Positions 39,830 to 52,120 of a DNA stretch of 64,000 nt are shown in pieces; positions within the stretch are counted from its first letter, which is position 1; each line of letters opens with the position of its first letter. The stretch spans positions 29,530,762-29,594,761 of the forward strand of contig CM060175.1 of assembly GCA_030549775.1 (NCBI GenBank), given 5' to 3'. This DNA comes from Tamarix chinensis (taxonomy: Eukaryota; Streptophyta; Magnoliopsida; Caryophyllales; Tamaricaceae). The translations under genes and the position numbers were made by a program. The notes beneath the pieces are model-generated. The model ran no database searches. It saw only the letters and a program-made list of their open reading frames with translations, and was not told where the DNA came from.

Positions 39830-40760
39830 GGGAGACAACCTAGGATGGGTAGTGGAGCCGGCAGCGGCGGTGGCGGTGGAGGAAGGAAGTGGAGAGATGG
39901 ATGTGGAGGCTAGGGGAGAGGGAAGTAAGGGAAATGGAGGTGTGGGGAGGTAGGGAAAGGTTTCTTGGTTGTTTTGAGAGGTAGAGGCAGCGCTGCAGGT
40001 GGCGAAACCGGCGGCAACCGAGGGCACAAAGGGCGGCACGGGGTCTAAGAGTGTTGTTCGGGAAGGCAATTTTACACGCCCGGGGTGGCTCGGTTGTGTA
40101 GAGGGCGGCGCAGGGAACGTTTTGGTGGCCGGAGTGGGCGGCAAAGACGGCCGACGGTAGAGGAACAAATGGCTGAACAGACGGTGGTCGCTGGGTCGGT
40201 TTTCTGGGCTGCCAAAATCCAAACTCAATTATGGCAGCCTTCGAGGTTATTTATAGGCCGATCATAAGGTAAAACGACAAAGGAGAGTGGGAGAGTAGGG
40301 GGCAAGGGGTATGGTGCTCCGGCCGGTTAGGATGGGCTGGCGAAGGTCTATGTGTGTAGGCCATGCTTTGTCGGGAAAGGGGAATGACACGAGCAGGGGA
40401 GGGAATAACCAACCGAGATGAAATGATAGGGAAGACAACGGGGAAGAAAGGAGGAGAACAGCGGGTCAAACGGTATGATCAGAGGCAGAAAATCCAGCGC
40501 CGATTTGGGGGAGTTGCAGGCGCAGGAGGTAGATGATGATGCGAGCGAGTTGGACCGGCGGTCCAGGAAAATAAGAGGTCCAGGAGAGGGAAGGAGTGTC
40601 GCGGGGAAGGCTGGGCAACGCAGGGGGGAGAAGTTGGGCCAGTGGGCTGGCCCAGGTCGGGGGAAAAAGAGAAAAAAAAGGAAGAGAAGGAGAGGAAGGA
40701 AAAGGAAAGAGAGGGGGAAAAGAAAAAAAAAAGAAAAAGGAAAAAAGAAAGGACAAGGTG
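39830..40760 (-). other. GA-rich/GC-rich block in LTR B
   Basis: Purine-rich on the plus strand, hence CT-rich in the LTR sense. It ends in a long A/G tract at 40,660-40,755. Frames on both strands are open for 60-156 codons because of biased composition, and none resembles a known protein. Counterpart of the blocks in LTRs A and C. Confidence 0.5.
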
Positions 40761-41067
40761 GATTAGCTTAATCAATATATTTTGGGTAATTTGGAATATT
40801 TAATAAAATATAAATATTAAAATAATAATTAAATTCTCTTTTTAGGTTAATTTAGGGATTTTGAAAGAATTTCCTTAAATTCCATTTTAATTAGAAAAAT
40901 ACTCAAATTTTTCCTATTTAAAATTATTTATACATTTCTCCTAGATTTACCTTAATATATTCCCTCTTATTTTAATAAAAGTAGTTTGTTTAATTAATTT
41001 TACTAATAATTTCCTATTTGGCCATGATTCCCTAAATTAATATTTTGAGGTATTTCAATAGAGTAGT

Positions 41068-42505
41068 GGGAAATTTAACAGGAGGATTCTAGAGGAGCGT
41101 CATCAATGTGCCTTATTCCATCTATCGTGGAATGGATAAGCTGCATAAGGATTTGAGATGGATCTATTGGTGGCCCTATATGAATAGGAGGTTGCTGACT
41201 TTATGGCTTCATGTTTGACATGTTAGAAGGTTAAAATGGAAAACAAGTGTTTAGCAGGATTAGTTTAGCTTTTGGAGGTCCCTAAGTAAAAAAGGGATAG
41301 TGTGTCAATGGACTTTGTGATTAGAATATTGAAGACTCGTAGTGGTTTGGACTCAATTTGGGTAGTGGTTTACCATTTAACTAAGTTTGTGATATTCATA
41401 CTATTGAAGTTGACCTTGAGTATGGAGCAGATGGTCAGTGCTTATAGGAAGCATGTGGTTTAGTACCATGGGGTGCCTAAGGACATTATGATGGACTGAG
41501 ATTCTAGATTCTTGTCACGCTTTTGGTAAAATTTGCAAGTAGCTTTTGGGACACGGCTTAAGATGAGCACAGCTTTCCATCCAACTACACATGGACAGAC
41601 TAAGCATACTATTCAGACCCTAGAGGATATGCTTTGGACATGTGTTCTTAAGTTTTAGAGCATTTGGGAGGATTACTTGGACTTGGGGAGTTCTCTTACA
41701 ACAAAGGGAATCATGAAAGCATAGGGATGACACCTTTTGAGGCACTTTATGAATAGAAATCTCATAGTCCTATGTGTTGGAGCAACTCTAGTGAGATGGT
41801 AAAGGACAGTACCAAGCATATTAGGTTGATTCAAGACTGGATGAAAGTATTCCAGGATAGACAGAAGAGCTAATGCCAATTTGTAGAGGAGAGCAAATGA
41901 GTTTGATGAAGATGACCGAGTCCTTTTGAGAGTGTCACCAATCAAGGGAGTGATGCATTATAGGCATAAGGGAAAGCTTACCCCAAGGTTCATTGAGCCT
42001 TATGAGATTTTGGATTGGGTTGAGGAAGTTTCTTACCATCTTTTTGCACATGCAAAAAATTTGAAATATCTCAACTTTTTAAGAAAAATTCAGTGTCAAA
42101 TAGCAATGATTCGAAGCACTTCTTTTTACACTATATTTCACAAACCCAAGGAATCGATCATATGGATACATAAAATACACTATTTCTAATCCTAGCAGGA
42201 AAAGGAGGGAAAAGCATACTCAATTTAAAGTGAGTAAATAGAATTCCATACTCGATCTCCACATCTCTTTGTTAAGAAGGTACATATCGGATCCATAACA
42301 CATCATTCAACCTGAGTCAATTGAGTTCAATGAGACATTGACTGACGAGGAGTGGCTGCTAAGGATCCTTGATTCCAAGACTCGGGAGATATGTTTGAAG
42401 ATCGTTCCACGAGTGAAGGTATTGTGGTCACATTATGGGGCAAAGGAGGCCACTATGAAGTCCGAAGAGGGGATCATGATGAAGTATTTGGAGTTGTTTG
42501 CTTAA
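41068..42505 (+). pseudogene. Tekay/Del-like gypsy integrase, C-terminal part of a polyprotein
   Basis: Broken plus-strand reading. In order: ILEERH-type zinc-binding start; a WIYWWPYMNR region near 41,170; SVSMDFV (first catalytic Asp, near 41,300); VPKDIMMD-DSRF (second Asp, near 41,490, with a stop); AFHPTTHGQT then LEDML (catalytic Glu, near 41,620); and the C-terminal RVSPIKGVMHYRHKGKLTPRFIEPYEIL region (41,926-42,030), typical of Tekay/Del chromoviruses. A foreign-looking AT-rich stretch of about 170-190 bases (42,047-42,240) splits the C-terminal domain. Coding resumes to a final stop near 42,505. Many stops are C-to-T-type changes, so it is old. RT and gag are not upstream; LTR B occupies that place. 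Confidence 0.8.
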
Positions 42506-42682
42506 GTGTGTTACATGGGTAACACCGCCTCTTTTAACGGGGTACTACCCTTCTTTTGTGTAATAACCCTTAGTTGTTATATTCTTTTGGTTGATGGCTT
42601 AGGGTTTTCTTACGTTTTGAGCTTATGGAAATATGTTTCTTTTGTAGATTTCAGGGATAAAGTCTCTTTTAAGGGAAAGTGT

Positions 42683-43829
42683 TGTAAAACCCCCATCACA
42701 AAATCCTGCAAAATATGTTTAAAATTATACTGATATAAATTAAATTAGTTTTGGTATCAGGATGGGCTTGAAATTGTAGTGGAGATGTGAATTTTAAGCA
42801 TATTGATTGATTGGTTTACATAACCGATTGACTGGTGCGCTAAGGAATTAACATTCTTATTCTCGATAAACCAGTCGACCAATTTGCCCAAACCCATTGA
42901 TTTATTATTTTACGATTTCATATCCATTTCTAATTTTTGATTACAAACTCTCTCTAAGGTTTATAAAAATCTTTTAATTAAAGTCTAATTATCATAATAA
43001 GCATGTTATAGTGTTCTAGGATTATTTTCACATTATTTAGATCATGAAATAATTTTAATTAGCTAAATTTTTTTCAAAAAGCACTTTTGAGGCAAGCCTA
43101 AATTTTCTCTTCTCCTTCACCTCTCCCTCTGCTATATTGTATATGGTTATATTGTATATGTTGTGATGTATTTATTGTATCTTTATACTTCCTTGATTTC
43201 CATGAAAGAATGACTTGTTGTACTTGAGCTATACTAATTATCACCATATCGTTATGTGACTTCAATGTGTTGCATGATCTTTACCATATTTTATGTATTA
43301 TGTTTTAGTAGCATGTCACCATACTAATGCTGCACTTGTATGATCACTATGATGATATGTCTTCTAGTCTAGGGAGTAGAGTAAGATTTGGAGGTTTACA
43401 ATTTTCAGTTTGAGTATGCTGAAGGTTTAATATGGGCCATTAGTGGGCCAGCGCTTGGGGTTGGAGGTTTAATTCTATGCCTAAGAATTAGGCTAACCAG
43501 TTAGAAGTGTTTTATCCACTATATTGGAAAGTTTTTCTATTCTCGGTAATTTAAAATCTTAGCTCTCCAATATTTGGTTTTGTAAGACTACCATACTCAT
43601 AGTCTCTATAATATTGTTCTTACCTTTATTATCCTGTAGTATCACAATTGGTCATGAGCATGCATCCTTTTGTTCCTTGTTTGATTTTTCCTTGCATCAG
43701 ATATGAGTTAGATGATGAGCAAACCTCTCTCATTATTGATGTGGCGGTAACATTCCTCAATTTTTTTCCAAATACTTCTGTATTGTCTTAAATATACAAC
43801 TTTCTAGTTTAAAAATTAGGGGTGTTACA
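42683..43829 (+). mobile_element. 3' LTR 'E' of the Tekay/Del-like element
   Basis: Begins TGTAAAACCCCC and ends TTAGGGGTGTTACA, about 180 bases after the end of the integrase reading frame, as expected for a 3' LTR. A GATGTGGCGGTAACA phrase lies near its end, as in LTRs A, C and D, which links those solo LTRs to Tekay/Del-like elements. Length 1,147. It carries a motif with ACCGATTGACTGG and its near-inverse ACCAGTCGACC at 42,830-42,890. Confidence 0.75.
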
Positions 43830-46800
43830 AAATCAATGAAATAATCATAAAGTTTTATTTGTAGTCAAATTTTGCCAGAAGAGGGAGGGAAACTCCATTT
43901 CTTCCACTTTCATTCATTGATTCATTTCCAATTTTTTTCAAAACGAAATAGATATGCCTATCAATCTCTATTTCATTTCAAACTAATATAGAAAATTAAT
44001 AAAATTCCATCTAATGTTGGAGAATATAATACACACAATCATGCATTATGTTTAGTAAAAATAAACTTATGCCTAGAAAAGAACTAAGAAAAGGATATTG
44101 GTCTCTAAGTGCGTACAAACCATCTTGCATCCTCATATTCCTCTATAAAATAAAATATGAAACAAGGACAAAAAAATAATTCTAACTAAGGGATATAAAC
44201 AAGGAAATGCTAAGGTAAAGGAGGGTGAAAATAGAGTAAAACCAAATTGCAAGCCTTGAAGTTGCAATGGCAAAGGGAAGGGATGGCAACTAATTCCACA
44301 CAAAGGGAGGTAGAAATGACACTAGATACCATTGATAAGGATGGAGGAGTGGAAGGGAGGTTCAAAGGTAGGAGGAAAAGAATGCAAATGGAGGGCGAAG
44401 TAACGAGGAAGCTTATGGTGGTGGAGGCTAAAGCAAGGGGTGGCTACAGTTGTTAGGGTTGAAGGTTGGAGGGTGGCAACAATCACAAGGGACATTGATA
44501 AAGGGGGAAGAATGGAAATGAGTGAATGTTATAGGGGAAGGAATGGTGGGTGCTTGGGCCAACAACAAGGTAAGGGGAAGGAAGAGTAGAAGAGGCTTCT
44601 TGGTGGTTTCTCATTAACAAAAATGGAGGGAGGGATAGAGGTAGTTGGGAAATTAAATGAGGCAGAGCTTTAGGGTTTATGTATATACATGTTTGCATGT
44701 ATGGTGAGGAATGGCAAAGAAACATAAGAAGGAGGGATTGAGGTGCTAATATGATCGAGCAAAGGGAAAAAATTTCAACCAAACACTTCCCCTGAGATGT
44801 GGGAGTTGATCGTTGTGATTATGATGGTAGAGTAGCTTTAGGGATGGAAGCATGGTAGAAAGAAAGTGGTTGGGAGAAATAGGGAAATGCATAGGAAGAG
44901 GAGGACTAATAAAAATCATGAAGAAAGAAGAAGGAGAATGAAGAAGAGGAAAAGGAAAAGGGAGAAATAGAAAATGAGTTTAGGGTTAGGATTAGAGTTA
45001 GGTTAAAATAATTTAAACTAGAAAATTAGGGTAAAATTAATTATCAACTATTAGGATTTAGGTCTATGTTAAAAAATACTAAAGACACTAAATAAAAATT
45101 AGGATTATATTAAGATTTATACTTAAGGAACTAAGATAAGGTAGAATTATCAATTTCCCAATAATAATATTGGGTTAATATATCGGTTAATCTGGATTAA
45201 GATTAGATAAAATATAGGATATAGGATAAAATATATGCTCCTGATTGTTGATATGAGAATTCATGCTTATATAAAAAATCATGGAATAATAATAATACAG
45301 ATCATATATTAGATTCATATAACATAAACCATCTTATAAATATTCATTTAATGATCACATACTTTTCAATTATTAAGACATTTTGTTTGAACATGCCTAG
45401 TTCACCACCATGAACCAATGTGATTGCAGCAAACTCACATAATGGGATACCACACCTACAACACCTCTCATGAGGGCTAGTTCTCCACCATGAACAAATG
45501 TCATTGCAGCAAACACACATAACGGGATACCATACCTACAACACTAGGTTGGGATACATCAAAGGGGATTTTCTCCGAGAATACCACACCTACTTGGTTA
45601 GATTACAATGAGGAGGCATATACTAAGATACCTCACCCACCACACCTTAAGTATACTCAGATATGAAGTGATGGAAATATGAAGTGCCAAAGAGAATGTA
45701 CTCAGATACCTCACTGACCTTAATTAGACATCGATGCCATACTGACTTGCCATAATATTATTCTTCCCTCAATGATATATACACATGCCCCATTACTGAC
45801 CACAACGTCGTAGGTAAGGAAATAGGTACTAATTAAAAAGATAAAAATATCAGGTGACCCACACACTAACCTCAAATTAGTAACCCCAAGAGCAGAAAAG
45901 GCTCGAATGAAATATTAGTTCATTATTATATGATATCATAGTCATAATTAATTCCATTAATAACTCATTGGGTATTTTTTAAATGAAAACACCAAACACA
46001 ACACAAGGCATACAAGCCACTAATAGAGTGTTTAAAGGCAACAACAATCTTAACCACACAATGCACCACAATATTATCATTTTGATACCCATTAAATTCT
46101 AGTTACACATGGTTCAAATCAAGAATTAGATTTTCTATTTTCATGGAAAAGTTAAATTAGAAGTCCCATGATAAGAAACAAGGTGAAATCAAGTTGAATC
46201 AGTTAATTGATAGCTAGGACCATTTGAATGGTCTAGCCGCACTAGACCTAAGAAAAATGTCACATAGTATAACAAGTTAATGGTTTAATCTAATCAATCA
46301 ATTGTTCATACAAACTAGTTGATGGGTTTAGCTAAACCAATCACTATCTCTAAGTAGACGTTAACTATTCCCATCACAAAATAAATAATGGGTTAAGCAA
46401 ATTGATTAACTATACATGGGTGGGAACTCGTATAACTGTTCAAACAACAAGTCGATTGGTTATAGAAATCGGTCAATTGGTGTGGGAAAAATACAACCAG
46501 ACCCAAAAAAACACACATAATTAAAATCACCAATGTCCTCTAAATTAGTTCTATAATATGTTGTAGAAGACATAAAAACACATATTCCATATATGATAGC
46601 ACATAAAATATGGTAGAAATTGAAACCCAACATGATCATGCTTAAATTTTCCTAAACTCAACATGATCATGTCAGTTTCTGAGTGTACTGGCTGATTGGT
46701 TAGGGTAACCAGTTGACTATTCTGTTTGACATTCGCATTTTTATTCAAGTTTCAAGTCTTTTTCTAATCAAAAAATAATTTATTTTATATCAACATAATT

Positions 46801-46835
46801 TTAAACATATTTTGAAGATTTTTAGGATAAAGTAT
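43830..46835 (-). repeat. LTR-like, non-coding region related to LTR E
   Basis: No gene is seen. The right end (about 46,748-46,820) is the reverse complement of the start of LTR E (42,695-42,760), and 46,230-46,740 repeats the same ACCAATTGACT-type motifs, so this is probably a diverged minus-strand LTR. A GA-rich stretch lies at 44,200-44,960; open frames there are compositional. The left boundary is not defined. Confidence 0.45.
45398..45560. repeat. Tandem repeat of about 80-90 bases
   Basis: Two close units share AGTTCNCCACCATGAACNAATG, ATTGCAGCAAAC and GGGATACCA, followed by less similar units to about 45,660. Probably an internal array of the surrounding LTR-like sequence. Confidence 0.7.
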
Positions 46836-47732
46836 TGCAATGCGATTCCTAGTTGTGATGGGCATATGTTGAGATTTCTAGTAATGATGGAAATGTGTTG
46901 AATCCTTACCAAGATGGATATGAGTATTGGATTCCTTGCTACAATAGCTATGTGTATTTCATTCCTCGTCTATTTGACTATATTGATTACTATGCTTTAT
47001 TATTTGTACCCTTGACTTTGTTCATAGTAGGAGTGATGTCCATATATGCCTTTATTTGTATACCTTTCTATATTGTTTATGCACAATGGGTTACGTCCAT
47101 TGGTGGTAGACCTAATGTGAAGACATGTGCCTTAGATTTCACATCCATATGCACATGGCCTATATGATTTCCTTATTTGTGCCTCTTTATGTGACACTTA
47201 TTGCAAATCATAATAGAGATACATATAGGTTTTACCTAATTCCTCTACACTTATCATGTTCAATAAGAATCGGTGCTTATATGTCCATATGTGACACTTA
47301 TTACAATGCATGCTAGAGATGGTATAGTATTTGCTTGATTCCTCATTATTTCTATAAAGTCTTTTACGATTCTATGTTTTTATCCAGTATACCCTTGTAG
47401 TATAATAGTTGTATATTATTATTCAACATTATGTTGCTACTTAGAGTTTCCTTATGAGGTTAAGTGTAAGCATGTATCATGTACGCTTTAGTGTTAGCAT
47501 GATTAGGCGTAGGCGTACGCTACAAACACGCACCAAATCGGTAGCAGACAAAGGGAATATGCCAGCACAAATGATCGTGACAAAAGCAAAAGCGTCAGTC
47601 AACAAAAGCGAAAGGAATCTACTTTTGGTGACAGACACTTTTGACTAAGGTAAAAGCATCAAGTAAAAGCAACCGCAAAAGCAAATGGAGAAAACGACAA
47701 AGGAATCTGCGGCAAAAGTTATTCATTGTTAG
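46836..47732. other. AT-rich region with degenerate arrays, no recognised gene
   Basis: 46,852-46,970 holds about four degenerate units of about 30 bases (TGATGG...ATGTGTTGAATCC-like). 47,160-47,340 holds two copies of a longer unit including TGTGACACTTATT. The 90-codon frame 46,895-47,167 crosses the first array and is not a recognisable protein. At 47,575-47,730 an AAAAGC hexamer recurs about seven times just upstream of the pararetrovirus-like leader. Confidence 0.5.
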
Positions 47733-48104
47733 AACTTCATTGTTAGGGGTCGGCATTTGGAGAAGCAGAACGACCTATTAAACTCTCTGTACTCCAGTTC
47801 AAATCTCAAATAAAATTCCAAAATTTTATCCTGTCTATCCATTTTCCCTTTCAAAGATTTATCTTTCGTTGTTTCTAACTATCTATCTATCTTCCCCTGC
47901 TTTCTTCTTTATGTTCCTCAGGCTACCCGTCTGCATCCTGAGGTCCTAGGGCGCACTTGGTATCAAAGGGGGTAAGTGTATCTATCTGTTTTGTTTCTGT
48001 GTCTTAGGAGGATAGTACTGCCTGATAGTTTGCTGGGGGTCAAATAGAGCAGTAAGACCAGTAAAGTGGTAGTAGGGCCGAAACACAATAGCAAAGTAGA
48101 GAAC
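47733..48104 (+). promoter_or_regulatory. Leader of pararetrovirus-like unit 1 with a tRNA-Met PBS-like site
   Basis: Same sequence as 49,503-49,848. It contains TGGTATCAAAG at 47,958-47,968, close to the tRNA-Met primer site used by Caulimoviridae, and a GGGTAAGT splice-donor-like string just after it. The ATG of the reading frame follows at 48,105. Confidence 0.6.
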
Positions 48105-49360
48105 ATGCATTTATTTTCTAGATCTTCTAGTTCTAGTAGCTCTGGTTCTAGGAATGACTTAGAACTTAGGAATTCAAACCGGCAAACTGAGAAATATGAA
48201 TTTGTAAACTTTGAAGGATCCATAGATAATTGGAAACTTAAAAAATTCAAAAGGAAATGGTATATAGGACTTCAAACTGGAATTTTCTTCCAACAAATTA
48301 TGTAATCAAAATTGAAGAATCGGAACAAACAAACCTAGAAATAGGATCAACTCAGAATTCTCCTGGACTTTCTGACATAACCGAAAATCAATTAAATGTT
48401 CTTGAAAAGGAATTTGTAATTGACAAAGAGTTCTACAGAAACGACTTTTATTCCAAAGAAAACACCAATAAAAGAAATTGGTTTATGAAAAATTTGGCAA
48501 AAGAAAGTTGTGAACTCCAAGAAGATTTTTACAAACTCATACAAGAACACAAATGCAAAATCATGTTTTTCAATTGGTTAGAAATAGAATTGAAAAATAA
48601 TGGTATAGATCCTAAAAATTAAAGGATTCACCATTCAAATTTGTAAAACCAATAACCACTCGAACAAAAACCAAAACATGGCAAATAGTAAAAGTAATTG
48701 TTGAAACAGAGCACCCGCCTTTGCAAAACATCAAAATGAATTCTGGAGAAATCACTCTGGAATTAAACCCTTAAGAGTGCCTAAGGATGATGAATTAGAA
48801 AATTCAAAAAACATCGTTCTTCAAAATAATTATACAAACATCCACTTAAACACAATTGGAACCCAATTGACTAAGTTGGATAAACAAATTCAAAAGACAA
48901 TTTTACCGGCAATTCAAACTATTTCTGAAAATCAAAAACCAGAACCAAAGAAAATGCAAGTATTCAAACCATTTGAAATTTCCAAATCAAGTCAAAAGGA
49001 AATCCAAACCCAAAAGGATGAATTCGTAAATGCAATTAAAGAAAAATTAAATTTAGTTGCTCCTTCAACTTTGTCTAGTCAAAACCAAAATCAGGTCCTG
49101 GACACATCGGATCAAACAACCCAAATTAACATGGTAAACCAAACAGATCAAACAGAATCTGACGAGGCCCAAGAGCCTAAAATTCCTGTAGTAGCCCGCT
49201 TAGGTGACCCAATGACCTCTAGGTCCATCATACCTAGACAAACCGCACTCGACCTTAGTCTAGAAGTAAGGCCCAACAAATTAGTTCAGCCGAACTATAA
49301 AGCCAACTCCTTGTATGAATGGAATATAGATAGACTGTCCGAATACCAAATCTTAGGCTT
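48105..49360 (+). pseudogene. Pararetrovirus-like polyprotein fragment, unit 1 (movement-protein core deleted)
   Basis: The start ATG at 48,105 opens a Ser-rich N-terminus. A missing base near 48,245 shifts the frame; the second frame (48,257-48,622) carries the first residues of the movement domain and then jumps straight to the segment that in unit 2 follows it, so about 290 codons are gone. A loss in an A-run near 48,612 creates a stop at 48,620. Another frame (48,777-49,360) has the charged linker with a coiled-coil-like stretch and the first part of the capsid region. Not functional. Confidence 0.75.
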
Positions 49361-49502
49361 TCTAGGTCCATCATACTTTTATTGTTTGTACCTTTTACCT
49401 TTTACTGTTCAAACTTTAGGGTACACCTTTTTACAGCGCATTTTCGGTGGATTCCCAAATCCACTTTTCAAACTTTGTTGTAGTCTGACCCCCTCTTCTA
49501 TA

Positions 49503-49848
49503 GGACTTCATTGTTAGGGGTCGGTATTTGGAGAGGCAGAACGACCTATTAAACTCTCTGTACTCCAGTTCAAATCTCAAATAAAATTCCAAACTTTTAT
49601 CCTATCTATCCATTTCCCTTCTTTATATTTTCTTTCCGTTGTTTTCTAACTATCTATCTATCTTTCCCTACTTTCTTCTTTATATTCCTCAGGTTACCCG
49701 TCTGCATCCCGAGGTCCTAGGGCGCACTTGGTATCTGCGGGAGGATAGTACTGCCTGATAGTTTGATGGGGGTAAGTCTCGCGAATAGAGCAGTAAGACC
49801 AGTAAAGTGGTAGTAGGGCCGAAAAACAGTAGCAAAGTGTTTGAGAAC
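49503..49848 (+). promoter_or_regulatory. Leader of pararetrovirus-like unit 2
   Basis: Aligned with the leader of unit 1. The primer-site-like string is reduced to TGGTATCTGCGG (49,729-49,740). A GGGTAAGT string follows near 49,770. About 40 bases before the unit, TTCTATAGG (49,496-49,504) could be a weak TATA-like box. Confidence 0.5.
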
Positions 49849-51228
49849 ATGCATTTATTTTCTAGATCTTCTAGTTCTAGTAGTTCTGGTTCTAGGGATA
49901 ACTTAGAACTTAGGAATTCAAACCGGCAAACTGAGGAATATGAATTTGAAAACTTCGAAGGATCCATACATAATTGGAAACTTCCAAAATTTCAAAAGGA
50001 AATGGTATATAGGACTTCAAACTGGAATGTTCTTCCAACAAATTATGTGATCAAAATTGAAGAATGTGATATCCAAATCAGCAAACCTTTCGAAACCATC
50101 CAATTGCTTTCAAAAAAATCAATTAAAAAGCATAAGAGAAATGGTTTCAAATATATCAACTTAGGTCTTGTCCAAATAGGATTCAAATCGTTAACCAGAG
50201 GACTAAATATTTCAATCTTAGCTGTTCTTAGAGACGGTAGGATGAAGAATTTCACTGATTCTATGTTGGGTACTGTAGAGTTGAGTCTTTGTGCTGGTCC
50301 AATTTATTTCAATTGCTTTCCAAATTTTGCGCCATCTTTGACTGATCCAAACATACTGCATGCATTAACATTACAAATCAAAACGCATGGCTATGATATG
50401 CTAGAAGGATCTGTACCTGTAGCTGTAATCTATAGGATTCAATCTAAGGTAGCAAAAACGACATTCAAAACAAAAGCAAGAACAAACCGGCAAAACGGTA
50501 AAACTTTAATGTTGCAAACTGACGACTCAAAAGCAAACGTAATCGTACCAAAAACCATAAAATGGAATGAGGTTAGTTTACCTAAGGATTGGACCTTAGA
50601 ACAGGCTTTACCACCCCATGAAGAAAAACAAAAACCTAAAAATACGAAACCAAACACAAATCTGAGTCAAATAACCCAGTTTGATGATGGAACCATCACA
50701 CTTAGCTTTCGTAGGAACCCAAGTCTTAGGGTTAAAGATGATGCCTCGACATCCTCAACCATAAACTTAGGTAATGTAGCAAACCTACCCAAAGATATTG
50801 ACTTAGAAAGCAAAACTCAAAATAGGAATTCAATAGATGAAACACCTAGAACTTTGTTTAAAGGTGCAAATTACCGAACCAGAATTCCTAAAGCAAATTA
50901 TCAAAAACAGAAAGATGTAGAATTGGAACAAACATGTGATAATGAAACAAAATCACCTCCACATTCTCCTGGTCTTTCTGACATAACCGATGCACAATTA
51001 AATGTTCTTGAAAAAGAATTTGTAATTGACAAAGAATTCTTCAGAAATGGCTTTTTCTCAAAAGAAAACACCAACAAAAGAAATTGGTTTGTTAAAAATC
51101 TTGCAAAAGAAAGTCGTGAACTCCAAGAAGATTTTTACAAATTCATACAAGAACACAAAGTCAAAATCATGTTTTTCAATTGGTTAGAAATAGAATTGAA
51201 AATAATGGAATATATCCTAAAAAATTAA
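49849..51228 (+). pseudogene. Pararetrovirus-like movement protein region (N-terminal part of polyprotein)
   Basis: An open frame of 459 codons from the ATG at 49,849. Residues about 1-45 are Ser-rich and charged. Residues about 50-205 resemble the 30K-type movement protein of Caulimoviridae, which in those viruses helps passage through plasmodesmata; the VLRDGR stretch with the conserved Asp is near 50,230. The rest is a basic, Lys/Thr-rich region followed by an acidic helical segment. The frame is lost by a missing base in an A-run near 51,196 and stops at 51,228. In related viruses this is the front of a larger polyprotein, so it is a fragment even though the domain itself is open. Related to petuvirus/florendovirus-type genomes (inference). 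Confidence 0.75.
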
Positions 51229-51960
51229 AGGATTCACCATTCAAATTTGTAAAACCAATAACCACTTGAACAAAAACAAAAACATGGCAAACAGAAAAGG
51301 GAACTGTTGAAACAAAGCACCCGCCTCTGCAAAACATCAAAATGAATTTTGGAGAAATCACTCTGGAATTAAAACCCTTAAGATTGCCTAAGGATGATGA
51401 ATTAGAAAATTCAAAAAACATTATTCATTATACAAACATCCACTTAAACGTAATTGGAACCCAATTGACTAAGTTGGATAAACAAATTCAAAAGACAATT
51501 TTACCGGCAATTCAAACTATTTCTGAAAATCAAAAACCAAAACCAAATAAAATGCCAGTATTCAAACCATTTGAAATTTCCAAAACAAGTCAAAAGGAAA
51601 TTCAAACCCAAAAGGATGAATTCATAAATGCAATTAAAGAAAAATTAAATTTAGTTGCTACTTCAACTTTGTCTAGTTAAAACCAAAATCAGGTCCCGAA
51701 CACATCAGATCAAACAACCCAAATTAACATGGTAAACCAAACAGATCAAATAGAATCTGACGAGGCCCAAGAGCCTAAAATTCCTGTAGTAGCCCGTTTA
51801 GGTGACCCAATGACCTCTAGGTCCATAATACTTAGACAAACGGCACCCGACCTTAGTCTAGAAGTAAGGCCCAACAAATTACTCCAGCCCAACTATAAAG
51901 CCAATTCCTTATACGAATGAAATATAGATGGACTGTCCGAATACCAAATCTTAGGCCTTC
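51229..51960 (+). pseudogene. Pararetrovirus-like linker and capsid N-terminus, unit 2
   Basis: Reading continues in another frame (51,342-51,680) with a coiled-coil-like stretch rich in Lys, Gln and Leu (HLNVIGTQLTKLDKQIQ). It is broken by a stop at 51,678, continues at 51,729-51,920 and ends after the EVRPNK region. Frames differ from the movement-protein frame, so the polyprotein is interrupted at least three times. The capsid region stops where the non-coding tail begins. Confidence 0.7.
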
Positions 51961-52120
51961 TAGGTCCATCATACTTTTATTGTTTGTACTTTTTACCTTT
52001 TACTATTCAAACTTTAGGGTACACTTTTACTGTAGATAGTACACCTTTTTACTGTGTACTTTCAGTGGATTCCCAAATCCACTTTTCAAACTTTGTTGTA
52101 GTCTGACCCCCTCTTCTATA

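Larger units (their letters stand above)
47733..49502 (+). mobile_element. Endogenous pararetrovirus-like unit 1
   Basis: Unit 1 holds a leader, the start of the polyprotein, a post-movement-protein segment, a linker and the start of the capsid region, followed by a non-coding tail (49,360-49,502) that is also found after unit 2. Compared with unit 2 it lacks about 0.9 kb of the movement-protein core. It belongs to a Caulimoviridae-like sequence integrated in the plant genome. No RT is present. Confidence 0.75.
49503..52120 (+). mobile_element. Endogenous pararetrovirus-like unit 2
   Basis: Second and most complete unit: leader, movement-protein reading frame, linker, capsid start, and the same non-coding tail as unit 1 (about 51,960-52,120). 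Units 1 and 2 share both ends, so they are tandem copies of one already rearranged unit, differing by the movement-protein deletion and small changes. Confidence 0.75.

Noticed and set aside
46895..47316. Hydrophobic Tyr/Ile-rich frames that look membrane-like.
   Set aside because: They cross a degenerate 30-base array and AT-rich sequence; the hydrophobicity comes from T-rich codons.
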